From: an uncultured Anaerolineae bacterium
GTDB taxonomy: Bacteria > Chloroflexota > Anaerolineae > J036 > Brachytrichaceae
Length of the DNA stretch: 64,000 bases
NCBI GenBank assembly: GCA_938034415.1
Contig: CALHLE010000036.1
Span: 1 to 64,000, forward strand
Direction: 5' to 3'
The translations under genes were made by a program, and so were the position numbers. The notes below the pieces were generated by a model. That model was not told the DNA's origin, searched no databases, and saw nothing but the letters and a program-made list of their open reading frames with translations. Positions within the stretch are counted from its first letter, which is position 1. The number at the start of each line of letters is the position of its first letter. Of this stretch, positions 16,925 to 26,061 are shown piece by piece.

Positions 16925-19093
16925 ATGCTCATGAACCTAGACGCGACTTCCGGCGCTCGTCAGCAGCTGAAACAAACCCACCGGCGAAAGGTCGCCGTCT
17001 TGGGCGCGCTCGCTGCTGTGACGTTTATAGGCGTCACTGCCGCGCAGTTGTCACGTTATGTGATCGGCGCCAGCATGGTCTATAACCTCGGCGAAGTCGC
17101 CGCCTTCGACATCCGCGCGCCCTACCGGCTGGTTTACGTGAGCGATGTCGAGACCAACCGACAGCGCGACTTGGCCGAGGCCAGCGTCGCGCCGATCTTC
17201 ACCCCGCCCGACGTGCAAACGTCGCGCCGGCAGGTGTCGCTGGCCTACGAAGCGCTCGACTACATCCAGCAGATCCGCAACGATCAGCACCTGAGCCTTG
17301 AGGAGCGCATCCGCAAACTGACCAGCCTAGACGAGCTGGTCATCCGCGAATCCACCGCCCGCAACATCCTGGCGCTCGATGATAGCCAGTGGAGCCGCGT
17401 CTCGGCGCAAACGCTGGCCGTGTTGGACGCTGTGCTGCGTCGCCCGATCCATCCGGGCAATCTGGATGAGACTCGGGCGCTTCTGCCGCAGCTGATCAGC
17501 TTCAGCCTGCGCGCAGAAGAAGCCGACATCGTCAACCAACTGGCCGGCGCCTTGATCGTGCCGAACACCAACTACGACTCAGCCGCCACCGAAGCCGCGC
17601 GCCGCGCAGCGCGCGAGAGCGTGAAACCGGTCGAGCGCAAATACGAAGCCAATCAGATCATCATTCGCAGCGGCCAGGTGATTGGCCCGAACGAGATCGA
17701 GGCGCTGGAGAAGTTCAACCTGCGTCGCCCAGCGCTGTCGTGGACGCACGTCGTCAGCGCACTCATCCTGAGCGCGCTGACGGTGGCGGGACTAAGCATA
17801 GGCATGCTGCGCGCCCGCGAGAACGCCTTCAAGCGCCCGATCCGGCAGACGGCGCTGAGCGCTGCGCTATTCGTGATGGTCTTGACGCTGGCGCGCTGGC
17901 TGCTGCCCGGGCACGGCGTGCTGCCCTACCTAGCGCCGCTGGCAGCCGTCCCCATAGCGATCACGAGCTGGTCTGGCCTGTTGCCCGGCGTCATCAGCGC
18001 TTTGCTGATGGGCGCGCTGGTCGGCCTGGGAATGGACAATCAGCTCGAGTTCGCCGCGTGCATCGTCGGCGGCGGCATCGCGGCGTGCTTGACGCTCGGC
18101 CGCACCGAGCGGTTGAGCAGCTTCCTGCGCGCCGGGGTGCTAGCCGGCGTCGCGCAGTCGTTGATCGTGCTCGCTTTCAACCTGCCCACTGCCCAACCTA
18201 ACGACGCGCCGCTGCTTGCGGTTTACCTGATCGCCAGCCTGGCCGGCGGCGTGTTATCGGCCGGCCTAGCGTTGGCCATCCTCTACGTCAGCGGCGCCCT
18301 CTTCGACGTGACGACGGTGGTGCAACTCATCGAGCTTGCGCGCCTGTCGCATCCGCTGTTGCAACAAATGGTGAAACAAGCGCCGGGCACCTACCACCAC
18401 ACGTTGATGGTGACGAACCTAGCGGAGAACGCCGCCGAACGCATCGGCGCCGATTCGCTCCTCACGCGGGTCGGGTCATACTTTCACGACATCGGCAAGC
18501 TGGCCAACCCACACTTCTTCATCGAGAACCAGCTCGAGGGCATCAACCCGCACGAGCAACTCGACCCGTTAACCAGCTCGACTATCCTGCGGAACCATGT
18601 CACGGACGGGCTGAAGTTAGCCGCCAAATACCGGTTGCCGTCGCGCGTGCGGGCGTTCATCGCCGAACATCACGGCACGACGAAGACGCATTACCAATAC
18701 GCGCGCGCCTGTAAGGAAAGCGGCCACGAAGTGGACGCGCAGCCATTCCGTTACCCCGGCCCGCGCCCGCAGAGCAAAGAAACAGCGCTGCTCATGCTGG
18801 CCGACGGCAGCGAGGCCGCGGTGCGCGCCAACCGCTGCGCATCGGTCGAGGAGATGGACGACGTGCTGCGCCGGCTGTTCGCCGAACGCCTTGCCGATCA
18901 CCAGCTCGATGACAGCGAGCTGACGTTGCGCGAAATGGAAGTGGTGCGGCAATCGTTCTTGGAAACGCTGCGCGGCATGTATCACCCCCGCGTGAAGTAT
19001 CCGGCGCGGATGACGACCACCCAGCCCGCCGAGCCACAGATTGCGCCTCAGCCGCTCGCGCCTCAGCCGGACCAGGAACTGGCCACGCCATGA
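16925..19093 (+). CDS. 7TM-HD membrane phosphohydrolase, PgpH-like
   Basis: The 722-residue protein has an N-terminal helix (about 23-43), an extracytoplasmic 7TMR-HDED domain (about 55-275), a block of seven transmembrane helices (about 280-480) and a cytoplasmic HD domain (about 490-690) with the metal ligands in TYHHTLM and YFHDIGK. Relatives such as Listeria PgpH hydrolyse cyclic di-AMP, so that activity is likely but not shown. The C-terminal 25 residues are Pro/Gln-rich. It overlaps ybeY by four bases (ATGA), an order widely conserved in bacteria. Confidence 0.9.
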   Translation: MLMNLDATSGARQQLKQTHRRKVAVLGALAAVTFIGVTAAQLSRYVIGASMVYNLGEVAAFDIRAPYRLVYVSDVETNRQRDLAEASVAPIFTPPDVQTSRRQVSLAYEALDYIQQIRNDQHLSLEERIRKLTSLDELVIRESTARNILALDDSQWSRVSAQTLAVLDAVLRRPIHPGNLDETRALLPQLISFSLRAEEADIVNQLAGALIVPNTNYDSAATEAARRAARESVKPVERKYEANQIIIRSGQVIGPNEIEALEKFNLRRPALSWTHVVSALILSALTVAGLSIGMLRARENAFKRPIRQTALSAALFVMVLTLARWLLPGHGVLPYLAPLAAVPIAITSWSGLLPGVISALLMGALVGLGMDNQLEFAACIVGGGIAACLTLGRTERLSSFLRAGVLAGVAQSLIVLAFNLPTAQPNDAPLLAVYLIASLAGGVLSAGLALAILYVSGALFDVTTVVQLIELARLSHPLLQQMVKQAPGTYHHTLMVTNLAENAAERIGADSLLTRVGSYFHDIGKLANPHFFIENQLEGINPHEQLDPLTSSTILRNHVTDGLKLAAKYRLPSRVRAFIAEHHGTTKTHYQYARACKESGHEVDAQPFRYPGPRPQSKETALLMLADGSEAAVRANRCASVEEMDDVLRRLFAERLADHQLDDSELTLREMEVVRQSFLETLRGMYHPRVKYPARMTTTQPAEPQIAPQPLAPQPDQELATP

Positions 19094-19632
19094 CGCTGCG
19101 CGCAGACGCTCGTCTGACGAAGCTGAAACCGGCGCGCGACGCCGACATCCACCTATACATGCGCGCGGCATACCGCGCGCGCGGGCGAACAGCCCTTGTG
19201 CGACGCGCCGCACGCGCCGCGCTGGCCCAGGGCTGCCGTCTCCCTACACAAGTCGCGCTGACGATCCGCCTCACCGACGATGCTGAGCTGCGCGCCCTCA
19301 ATCGGCAATACCGCGCCACCGACGCGCCAACCGACGTGCTCTCGTTTGGCGGCGAAGGCTACCGCGATGGGCAACCCAGCGACGCCTGCGATGCGCCGGC
19401 CTACCTGGGCGACATCGCCATCTCGATGGAACGCTGCGCCGCGCAGGCCGAGCGCTACGGCCACCCACTTGAGGACGAGCTGGCGTTGCTGGTGATCCAC
19501 GGCGTGCTGCACCTGCTCGGCTATGACCACCACACACCGGCGCGTCGGCGACGGATGTGGCAGGCGCAGGACCGCGCCTTCGCCCTGCTCGGCCGACCTA
19601 ATCCGCTCAAGCCAGATCAGTTTCACGACTAG
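19090..19632 (+). CDS. ybeY: Endoribonuclease YbeY
   Basis: A 180-residue metal-dependent RNase used in 16S rRNA 3'-end maturation and ribosome quality control. The zinc motif HGVLHLLGYDH (about 137-147) is intact, and DDAELRALNRQYR with TDVLSF matches the family core. The N-terminus is about 20 residues longer than usual. It is translationally coupled to the 7TM-HD gene. Convergent with the glycosyltransferase/NHL gene 6 nt away. Confidence 0.93.
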   Translation: MTLRADARLTKLKPARDADIHLYMRAAYRARGRTALVRRAARAALAQGCRLPTQVALTIRLTDDAELRALNRQYRATDAPTDVLSFGGEGYRDGQPSDACDAPAYLGDIAISMERCAAQAERYGHPLEDELALLVIHGVLHLLGYDHHTPARRRRMWQAQDRAFALLGRPNPLKPDQFHD

Positions 19633-19638
19633 GCGCGC

Positions 19639-22600
19639 CTATTGCAGTCCGCTGCCGAGGGGAAACTCAATCAACGAGCCGTTGCGGAGATTGGTCACGA
19701 ACAACGTGCCGTTGCGCACTTTAACGCCGGTGGGCAAGTCGTCAACGTCGAAGGTGACGCCAGGGAGCGACACCGGCGCGCCGGTCAACGTGTAAGCCAG
19801 CACCTGCGCCGTGCGCGGGCTGCTGACGAAAAGGGTATCGCCGCTGATCGCCAGATAGGGCTTGTGATCAACGGCGCGCAGCTCGGCCTCATCCATCTGC
19901 GATTCATCCCAGGCGGCCACGCGCCAAGCGCGCAGGAAGCGATAGTTCGGGTCGAACACCTGGATGCGCCGGTTCCAGGTGTCAGCCACGTAGATATTGC
20001 CGTTTGCGTCCACGGCGATGCCGACCGGCTCGTCGAACTGCCCCTCGCCGCTGCCCGGGCCGCCGAACTGCGTGATGAAGTTGCCGTCGCGGTCGAACAC
20101 CTGCACCCGCTTGTTGCCGGTGTCGGTGACCAGCAAACGGCCATCGCGGTCGAAGGCGATGTCGCGCGGACCGAAGAACTGGGTATCTGTGCCGAAGCCG
20201 GGTTGGTCCGTCGCTCCGGGCCGCCCCCAAGTCATCAGGAAGTTGCCGTCGGCGTCGAACTTTTGGATGCGATGGTTGAACGTGTCGGCCACGTAGATAT
20301 GCTGGGCCTCATCCACTGCGATGCCCCAGGCGTCGTTGAACCTGCCGGGCTGACTCCCCGGGCCGCCGAAGCTGCGGATGATCTGGCCGGTGACATCTTG
20401 TTGGAACACGCGGTTGGCCTTGCGGTCCACGATGAAGCGCGTGCCGTCCGGCGCGAAGGCGATGCCGGCCGGATTCTGCAGGCGCGGGCCAAGCGCGCGC
20501 CGGCTCTGCCCATCCGCCACGGCCCCGGCGCGGTAATCCCACAATTGGTCGGCGAGGTCGTTGCGGATGAACAACGAGAAGCGATGGCCGGGCGACCACG
20601 TCTCCGGCGTGAGCGACGTCTTGTTGAACAGCTTCGCGTATGGCTCAAAGTTGCGGTTGAAGGCGATCTCCCAGAGCGCCGCGCGCGCTTGGGGGTTGAA
20701 CAGCGAATAGCTGATGCGCTCCCAGTTCAGGTCGTAGTAATCCTGCATCGGCCACCACACCAGCATGTAATCAAAACGGACGTAGCCTTCCGAAAGCGCA
20801 TCCGCAAATTGCACAAACTGCGCATCCTGCTCGCTGGCGATGATGGCGTGGAAGTCTTCGTAGTTGGACGGCAGTTGACTGCCGAGGAACTGCGCGCCCG
20901 GCCGCCGTTGCATGTACCACGACATCGGCCAGCTCGTCTCTTGCGTATAGCCCACCTTCAACGGCGCGCGCCCCCCCATGCGCTTTTGCAGGTCGTCAAT
21001 TTGGTTCAGCGCAATTTTCACACCCGGCGCTCCGTGGGCGTAGAATAAGAACTCGCGCGTGTAGTCGTAGTTGATGTAGGTCACCATCACAGCGGTGCGT
21101 ATGGTGAGCGCGCTCAGCAGCGCAAAGCCGGCCAGCGCCACAGCCGGCAGCGCCGCGCCGTTCGCCGTGCGACCGAGCAAATAGCCGGCGATGGCCAGGG
21201 CAATCGCGCCGATCATAAAACTCAACGCCCACTGCAGCACATCGGCAGCCGGCTTCCCGGCTAAGTCCAAGCCGCCGATCAACGAAAGCAGGCGCACGAA
21301 CAGCAGCACGGCCAGGGCCGCCAAACCGGCTACTGCGAAACCCTGAGTAACGCGGCCATAGGCCGGCGCCGGTTGCGCCCGAAGCCTGCTAATTAGGCTG
21401 ACCGTCACCTGCTGGATGAACCAGCCGGTCAGGAAGGCCATCGGCAGCGCGAAGTGCACCGTCAGCCAGGGCATCTTCTCGCCGGCGATGGTGTAAATGA
21501 CCCACGTCGCAACCGTCCACCATGCCAGGAAGAGCGGGAAGCGATGTCGACGCAGGGTTGCGAAGAAGCGCGGGCGCGCGCGCAGCGCCGGCAGCGTCCG
21601 CGCGGCTAGGATCGCCATGGCGCACAGCGCGCCGATCAGGACGGCGTATTCATACATCGGCACGATCAAGAAGTAGTAGTACCAGGGCTGATTGCCGCGC
21701 TGGACATCCTGCTGCGCCATCCAGTAGCCCAGTTGGCCGACGAAGCCCGTGCCGATGCCGGCTAAGTTGGTAAACACCGTGGTGAACAGCGTCACGGTGA
21801 TGGCAAGGAAGACGCCGGCGATGGCCGGCCACAGTTGCCAGTGCCAAGCTATGCCGATGGCAACGGCGATGGCGATCAGCGCCAGCGACATGGCGAACAT
21901 GGTGGTGATCACCTGCGGGTTCATTTGCAGGTTGCTCATGTTGCCCAGCGCGCTGATCGGCACCAGCTCCTCGCCGCGGAAGGCCTGCCAGATGCGATTC
22001 TTGATCAGCAGCATGGCCGGCGAACCCATGAACATCGTGGTAGTCACCAACACGATGATGACGTTGAAGGCCGGCGCATTGCGCGAAGCAACGCGCAACC
22101 ACTCGCCGAACGTCATGCGATACAGGGCAGCCAGTCCAGCGCACACCAACGCTGCCAGCAACAGCATGACGGCGCTGTAGATCAACGTGTTCATCCCTAC
22201 GCCGAGCGCATCCGGCTGCGGCGCGATCACGCCCAACGCGCGCGCCAGGGCGCTGCTGCCCAACTCGAAGAGAATGCTCAGGGCGACCATGAAGATAGCC
22301 GTGACCGCGCCGAGGCCCAGCAGCATGGCCGCATCCTGCCAACGCCGACCGGCTGGGAACTTGCGACGCCCGCGATACAACTGCCACAGCCCCAACGCCG
22401 CGAGAAACACCACCAGCAACGCCACGGCCAGGAAGGACGTAGCCTTATCCGCCGCGTGGAAGGCCAGCGCTGCCGCCAACCCGATCAGCCATCCCGGTCG
22501 CCGATCATCCAGGTAGCGCCATATGCACAGCACCGTCAGCGTCATCCACACCAGGATGAACGCTTCCTGACGGATGTAGCGCGCGTGATACAAGATCGAG

Positions 22601-23037
22601 GGCGAGATGAGCAGCGCGAACGACGTCGCCAGCGCGCCAACGCGCCCCAGCCAGCGCCGGAAGAAATAGGGCAAGACAACCAAGACAACGCCGAAGGCCG
22701 CCGTAGGAATGCGCGAAGTGAAATCATCCGCGCCGAACAAGAAGTAGCTCAGCGCGGTAATGTGAAACAGGAACGGCCCGTGCATGAGCGGCGTATGTTG
22801 AAACCCCTTGCCGGTCGCCAGCAGATACGAGAAATAGGTGTGCAGCGACTCGTCATGGCTCATCACGCGCGCGCCCATGTCATAGAAGCGCGAGACGAGG
22901 GCGACGAGGAAGAACAAGACGTAGAGCGCCCTCTCCCACGTCACAGCGGCCAGCAATGGCCGATCCAGCCAAGCATCGCGCGGCGCAGCCGACTGCGCCA
23001 TCGCTTCAAATTCGGTCAAGCGTTGTTCGCCGATCAT
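19639..23037 (-). CDS. Agl23-like membrane glycosyltransferase fused to NHL repeats
   Basis: The 1132-residue protein has two parts. Residues 1 to about 680 form a GT-C type membrane enzyme with roughly 13 helices and the acidic HDES motif after the first helix, like TIGR03663 (flippase-associated Agl23) proteins. From about 850 to the end lie at least four NHL repeats (units such as GIAVDEAQHIYVADT and GIAVDANGNIYVADT) that should fold into an extracytoplasmic beta-propeller. It probably transfers sugars from a lipid carrier outside the membrane. ATG 23037 has GGAG seven bases upstream; a GTG two codons earlier is in frame. Last gene of the six-gene minus-strand run, 27 nt after the preceding one. 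Confidence 0.85.
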   Translation of the reverse strand: MIGEQRLTEFEAMAQSAAPRDAWLDRPLLAAVTWERALYVLFFLVALVSRFYDMGARVMSHDESLHTYFSYLLATGKGFQHTPLMHGPFLFHITALSYFLFGADDFTSRIPTAAFGVVLVVLPYFFRRWLGRVGALATSFALLISPSILYHARYIRQEAFILVWMTLTVLCIWRYLDDRRPGWLIGLAAALAFHAADKATSFLAVALLVVFLAALGLWQLYRGRRKFPAGRRWQDAAMLLGLGAVTAIFMVALSILFELGSSALARALGVIAPQPDALGVGMNTLIYSAVMLLLAALVCAGLAALYRMTFGEWLRVASRNAPAFNVIIVLVTTTMFMGSPAMLLIKNRIWQAFRGEELVPISALGNMSNLQMNPQVITTMFAMSLALIAIAVAIGIAWHWQLWPAIAGVFLAITVTLFTTVFTNLAGIGTGFVGQLGYWMAQQDVQRGNQPWYYYFLIVPMYEYAVLIGALCAMAILAARTLPALRARPRFFATLRRHRFPLFLAWWTVATWVIYTIAGEKMPWLTVHFALPMAFLTGWFIQQVTVSLISRLRAQPAPAYGRVTQGFAVAGLAALAVLLFVRLLSLIGGLDLAGKPAADVLQWALSFMIGAIALAIAGYLLGRTANGAALPAVALAGFALLSALTIRTAVMVTYINYDYTREFLFYAHGAPGVKIALNQIDDLQKRMGGRAPLKVGYTQETSWPMSWYMQRRPGAQFLGSQLPSNYEDFHAIIASEQDAQFVQFADALSEGYVRFDYMLVWWPMQDYYDLNWERISYSLFNPQARAALWEIAFNRNFEPYAKLFNKTSLTPETWSPGHRFSLFIRNDLADQLWDYRAGAVADGQSRRALGPRLQNPAGIAFAPDGTRFIVDRKANRVFQQDVTGQIIRSFGGPGSQPGRFNDAWGIAVDEAQHIYVADTFNHRIQKFDADGNFLMTWGRPGATDQPGFGTDTQFFGPRDIAFDRDGRLLVTDTGNKRVQVFDRDGNFITQFGGPGSGEGQFDEPVGIAVDANGNIYVADTWNRRIQVFDPNYRFLRAWRVAAWDESQMDEAELRAVDHKPYLAISGDTLFVSSPRTAQVLAYTLTGAPVSLPGVTFDVDDLPTGVKVRNGTLFVTNLRNGSLIEFPLGSGLQ

Positions 23038-23064
23038 CCCCACACTCCGATCCTCAATCCTCCC

Positions 23065-24723
23065 TCATCTCATTCCGCTCGCCCGCCTTGCGACATCATC
23101 GCGCAGCCACAGCACCCAGAGGTCGGTGTGCGCTCCCCCCGCGTCGCGAAAGGCCAGCCAGCGCGCCAGCGACCAACAATCGAACCCGCCCTGCAGCAGC
23201 CTAGCGCAGCGCACCTCATTCAACGGCGCTTGCGCCGTCACCGCGTATGCCGTCCCGATGAAGTTGCCGGCCACGCCCGGCTTCTCAGGCGCCGGCGTCA
23301 GCACGACGCCCGCGTCCTCATGCGCGTCGAAGCTGCGCTGGTCGCGCAACGCCCAGCGCAGCGCCGCAGGCGCGTCTTCGGCAAGATGCACCGCAAGCGC
23401 GTTCGGCTCGCCCGTCGCGCGGATGCTTATCAGGCGGATGCCCTCTTGCAGCGCCGCCAAGTCCGAATCAGCGGCTTGGGCGCGATACGGCTCAGCAGGG
23501 TTGTATGGGCGCGCGTGATTCATCCGGATGCCGACGCCAAAGGTGTATAGCGATAGCGCGGCGACGCCGGCCAGCGCGACGCCGCGCAGGGGAGCGCCGT
23601 AGTCCATGGTCAAACTGCCTGCCGCGATGAGCGCTGCGATGAACAAGGCGGCGACGACCACGGAGACCAGCCACGCGCTCCGCCCCTGCCCGGCATATTG
23701 CCACACACCCAAGCCGGCGTAGATCAGCAACACAAAGGCGATGGCAGCAACGGCGCCTTCACGCCGCCAACTCCCCCAGCGCTGCGCAGAAGCCAATAGC
23801 GCATCATAAGCCGCCGAGGACAGGCCCGCCATGCCGATCACCAACGGCGTGAGCAATGCGGCGCTGCGGCCGGCGGTGACGATGAGCACCCCTGAACCCG
23901 CCGCAACCCAGACCAACCAGGCCGCTTCGGCGCGAACCGACGCGCGCACGCGGGCAAACGCCACAAGCGCAAATGCTGCGCCGAGCCATATAACCGGCTC
24001 GCTGATGACCAGGCCGAGCATCAAACGCCCGACAGAGACGGACTCACTCCCCCCTAGCGTCTGCGACCACAACGCATAGCCGTTGAAGGCATCGCCCAGG
24101 CCGACCGGACGCATAAGCAGCGCTGTGGCCGACAGCGCGAACGCCAGCAGCACAATCGCCGCCGCGCGAGCCGACGAGCGGACGGCGTCGAGCGGCATCG
24201 CAGCCGATGAGGCCAGGACCGTCACGATCAGCGGCGGAATGGCGTCCTGACCGGTCGCCAGCAGCGCGCCAAACGCTGCAGCAGCCAGAGCCGGACGACG
24301 GGCGCGCCAGGCGCAATGCGCTGCGAAGGCCAACGTCCACGCTAGGATAGCGCCGCCCATCTCGCGCGAGACGAACCATAGCGTCGGTGAAAGCGCAAGC
24401 AGCGTCGCAAAAATCAACGCGCGCGTCCGTCCAAGTTGGAGGCGCAACGCGACAGGCGACAGACACAACACAACGCCGCTCAGCGCCGCAACCAGCCGCG
24501 CCGACGCTTCGCTCGCCCCGAAGACGGCGAAGAGCAGCGCCTGCAGCCAGCCGAACAACGGATTCGGAAAGATGGCCAGCTCGCCCCGCAGCGCCGCAAG
24601 CGAGGTTAAGGCCGTCGCCGCTTCGGCGTTCGTCAGCAGGAAGTCCAGTCGCGCCAGGCGCGGCGCGCTCGCCAAGCAGGCGATGGCGCACCACAGCGCA
24701 ACCTCGCGCGTCACTCGGTGCAT
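23065..24723 (-). CDS. Polytopic membrane protein, GT-C glycosyltransferase-like
   Basis: A 552-residue protein with about 11 hydrophobic helices and a soluble C-terminal part of about 120 residues. Its first loop carries TNAEAAT, in the place where GT39/PMT-like enzymes hold acidic catalytic residues, and the following pattern (PLFGWLQALLFAVFGASEASARLVAAL) is typical of these enzymes. The overall identity is weak, so transferase activity is inferred. It sits between the sortase and the NHL glycosyltransferase in the same operon, which supports a surface glycan role. Confidence 0.65.
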   Translation of the reverse strand: MHRVTREVALWCAIACLASAPRLARLDFLLTNAEAATALTSLAALRGELAIFPNPLFGWLQALLFAVFGASEASARLVAALSGVVLCLSPVALRLQLGRTRALIFATLLALSPTLWFVSREMGGAILAWTLAFAAHCAWRARRPALAAAAFGALLATGQDAIPPLIVTVLASSAAMPLDAVRSSARAAAIVLLAFALSATALLMRPVGLGDAFNGYALWSQTLGGSESVSVGRLMLGLVISEPVIWLGAAFALVAFARVRASVRAEAAWLVWVAAGSGVLIVTAGRSAALLTPLVIGMAGLSSAAYDALLASAQRWGSWRREGAVAAIAFVLLIYAGLGVWQYAGQGRSAWLVSVVVAALFIAALIAAGSLTMDYGAPLRGVALAGVAALSLYTFGVGIRMNHARPYNPAEPYRAQAADSDLAALQEGIRLISIRATGEPNALAVHLAEDAPAALRWALRDQRSFDAHEDAGVVLTPAPEKPGVAGNFIGTAYAVTAQAPLNEVRCARLLQGGFDCWSLARWLAFRDAGGAHTDLWVLWLRDDVARRASGMR

Positions 24724-24738
24724 CTTCGCTCGTGCAAC

Positions 24739-25386
24739 TCAGTTTTGGGCCACCGGGCGGGCGATCACAATCACGCGGTGCGTGTTGCTCGACTCCGGCC
24801 AGCACGAGACCAGCGTCAGCCGGTCGTCGTTCATCGGCTGAATGTACTGCGCATTGGCAATGCGCACCTCGAGGGGCTGGCCGCGCTCGCGCAAGATCTT
24901 GACCTCTTGGACGCGATAGACCACTTGCCGGTCGCCCGCGCCGAGGCGAATCTCATCGCCTGGTTGCAGCGTATAGAGCTTGCGAAAGACTGAGCCGTAG
25001 ATGTTGTTGTGGCCGTTGAGGACGATATTCTTGCCCTCTCCCAAGCGCCCGGAGTAGTCATGCCAGCCAACATGCTTGTTGTTCGGCGCCGTCCACTCAA
25101 CGACGCCCGCGCCGACGCGCCTGCCAGGGCCGACCGGCTGAATCCGCGCGCTGACTTTCAACTTGTCAATCCAGATGTGCTCCGGAATCGAATAGGGCGC
25201 AGCCGCGGACGACGGTCCGGCCGACTCATGCGAGACCGGGCTGCCTTGCGCCGGCAGGGCGAAGCGGGACGCCGCCGCGGCAACGTCCGCTCCGCAAGCG
25301 AAGATCACCGCGCCAAGCGCGATGAACGCGGCGCCGGCCACGCTCGCGGCCCAGGCAGTCCCGCGTTGCACGTTCGGATGAACCAT
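24739..25386 (-). CDS. Sortase (class E/F-like)
   Basis: A 215-residue membrane-anchored transpeptidase. An N-terminal helix lies at about 10-30, then a Ser/Ala/Pro linker and the sortase barrel from about 67. The catalytic triad is visible as H126 (NGHNN), C195 (VSCWP) and R204 (THRVIV). It should cleave a C-terminal sorting signal and attach the protein to a surface acceptor, but no protein with a clear LPXTG-like signal is encoded in the window. It starts 9 nt after tmk and is 15 nt before the membrane glycosyltransferase gene. Confidence 0.88.
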   Translation of the reverse strand: MVHPNVQRGTAWAASVAGAAFIALGAVIFACGADVAAAASRFALPAQGSPVSHESAGPSSAAAPYSIPEHIWIDKLKVSARIQPVGPGRRVGAGVVEWTAPNNKHVGWHDYSGRLGEGKNIVLNGHNNIYGSVFRKLYTLQPGDEIRLGAGDRQVVYRVQEVKILRERGQPLEVRIANAQYIQPMNDDRLTLVSCWPESSNTHRVIVIARPVAQN

Positions 25387-25395
25387 ATTGGCATC

Positions 25396-26019
25396 CTAAT
25401 CGGCGATGTTGAGCCGCGTCTTAACAATATCCCGGACTTGGGCGGCTACCTGGTCGGGCGTCGCGGATGCGTCTATCAATTGCCAACGCTCCGGCTCTTG
25501 GGCGATCAGTCGGTGATAGCCATCGCGCACGCGGCGATGGAATTCGATGGTTTCGGTATCCATCCGATTGACCTCGGCGCCGCTGGCCATCCTGCGCGCA
25601 AGCGCGCGTTCGGGCTCTACGTCGAAATACAGCGTCAGGTCCGGTTTGATGCCGTGCGTCACAAAATCGAGCAGACTGCGCAGAAAGTCCAGATCGAGGC
25701 CGCGGCCATAGCCCTGATAGGCCAGCGTGCTGTCGGCGAAGCGGTCGCTCAGCACGATGCCGCCGCTGCGCAAGTAAGGCTGAACCTGCTCGGCGACGAG
25801 CTGCGCGCGCGACGCGCAATACAACAGCAACTCGGCCCGGGCATCCATGTTCGAGTTGCTCCGGTCGTGCAGGATGACGCGAATGGCGTCGCCGATTTTG
25901 GTGCCGCCGGGCTCGCGCAGCGTGAGCACATGCTGACGATGGGTGCGCAACCACACTGCTAGGCGCTGGATCTGCGTCGTCTTGCCGCTGCCGTCCAGGC
26001 CTTCAAAAGAGATGAACAT
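25396..26019 (-). CDS. tmk: Thymidylate kinase
   Basis: The 207-residue cytoplasmic enzyme phosphorylates dTMP to dTDP. The P-loop EGLDGSGKTTQ is at about 6-16, the REPGG motif near 36, and the DRFADSTLAYQGYGRG region contains the substrate-binding residues. The C-terminal part carries the LID-type arginines. Length and motifs are standard. It lies in the middle of the R3H-tmk-sortase-glycosyltransferase run, with 42 nt to the upstream gene. Confidence 0.96.
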   Translation of the reverse strand: MFISFEGLDGSGKTTQIQRLAVWLRTHRQHVLTLREPGGTKIGDAIRVILHDRSNSNMDARAELLLYCASRAQLVAEQVQPYLRSGGIVLSDRFADSTLAYQGYGRGLDLDFLRSLLDFVTHGIKPDLTLYFDVEPERALARRMASGAEVNRMDTETIEFHRRVRDGYHRLIAQEPERWQLIDASATPDQVAAQVRDIVKTRLNIAD

Positions 26020-26061
26020 GGTTAGAGACTCTAAACGTGATCAGAGCGTGACGCTTATCGC

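Noticed and set aside
21835-23550. 571-codon open frame on the plus strand
   Set aside because: Antisense to the NHL glycosyltransferase gene; composition is low-complexity (Gln/Arg/His-rich) and no motif is present.
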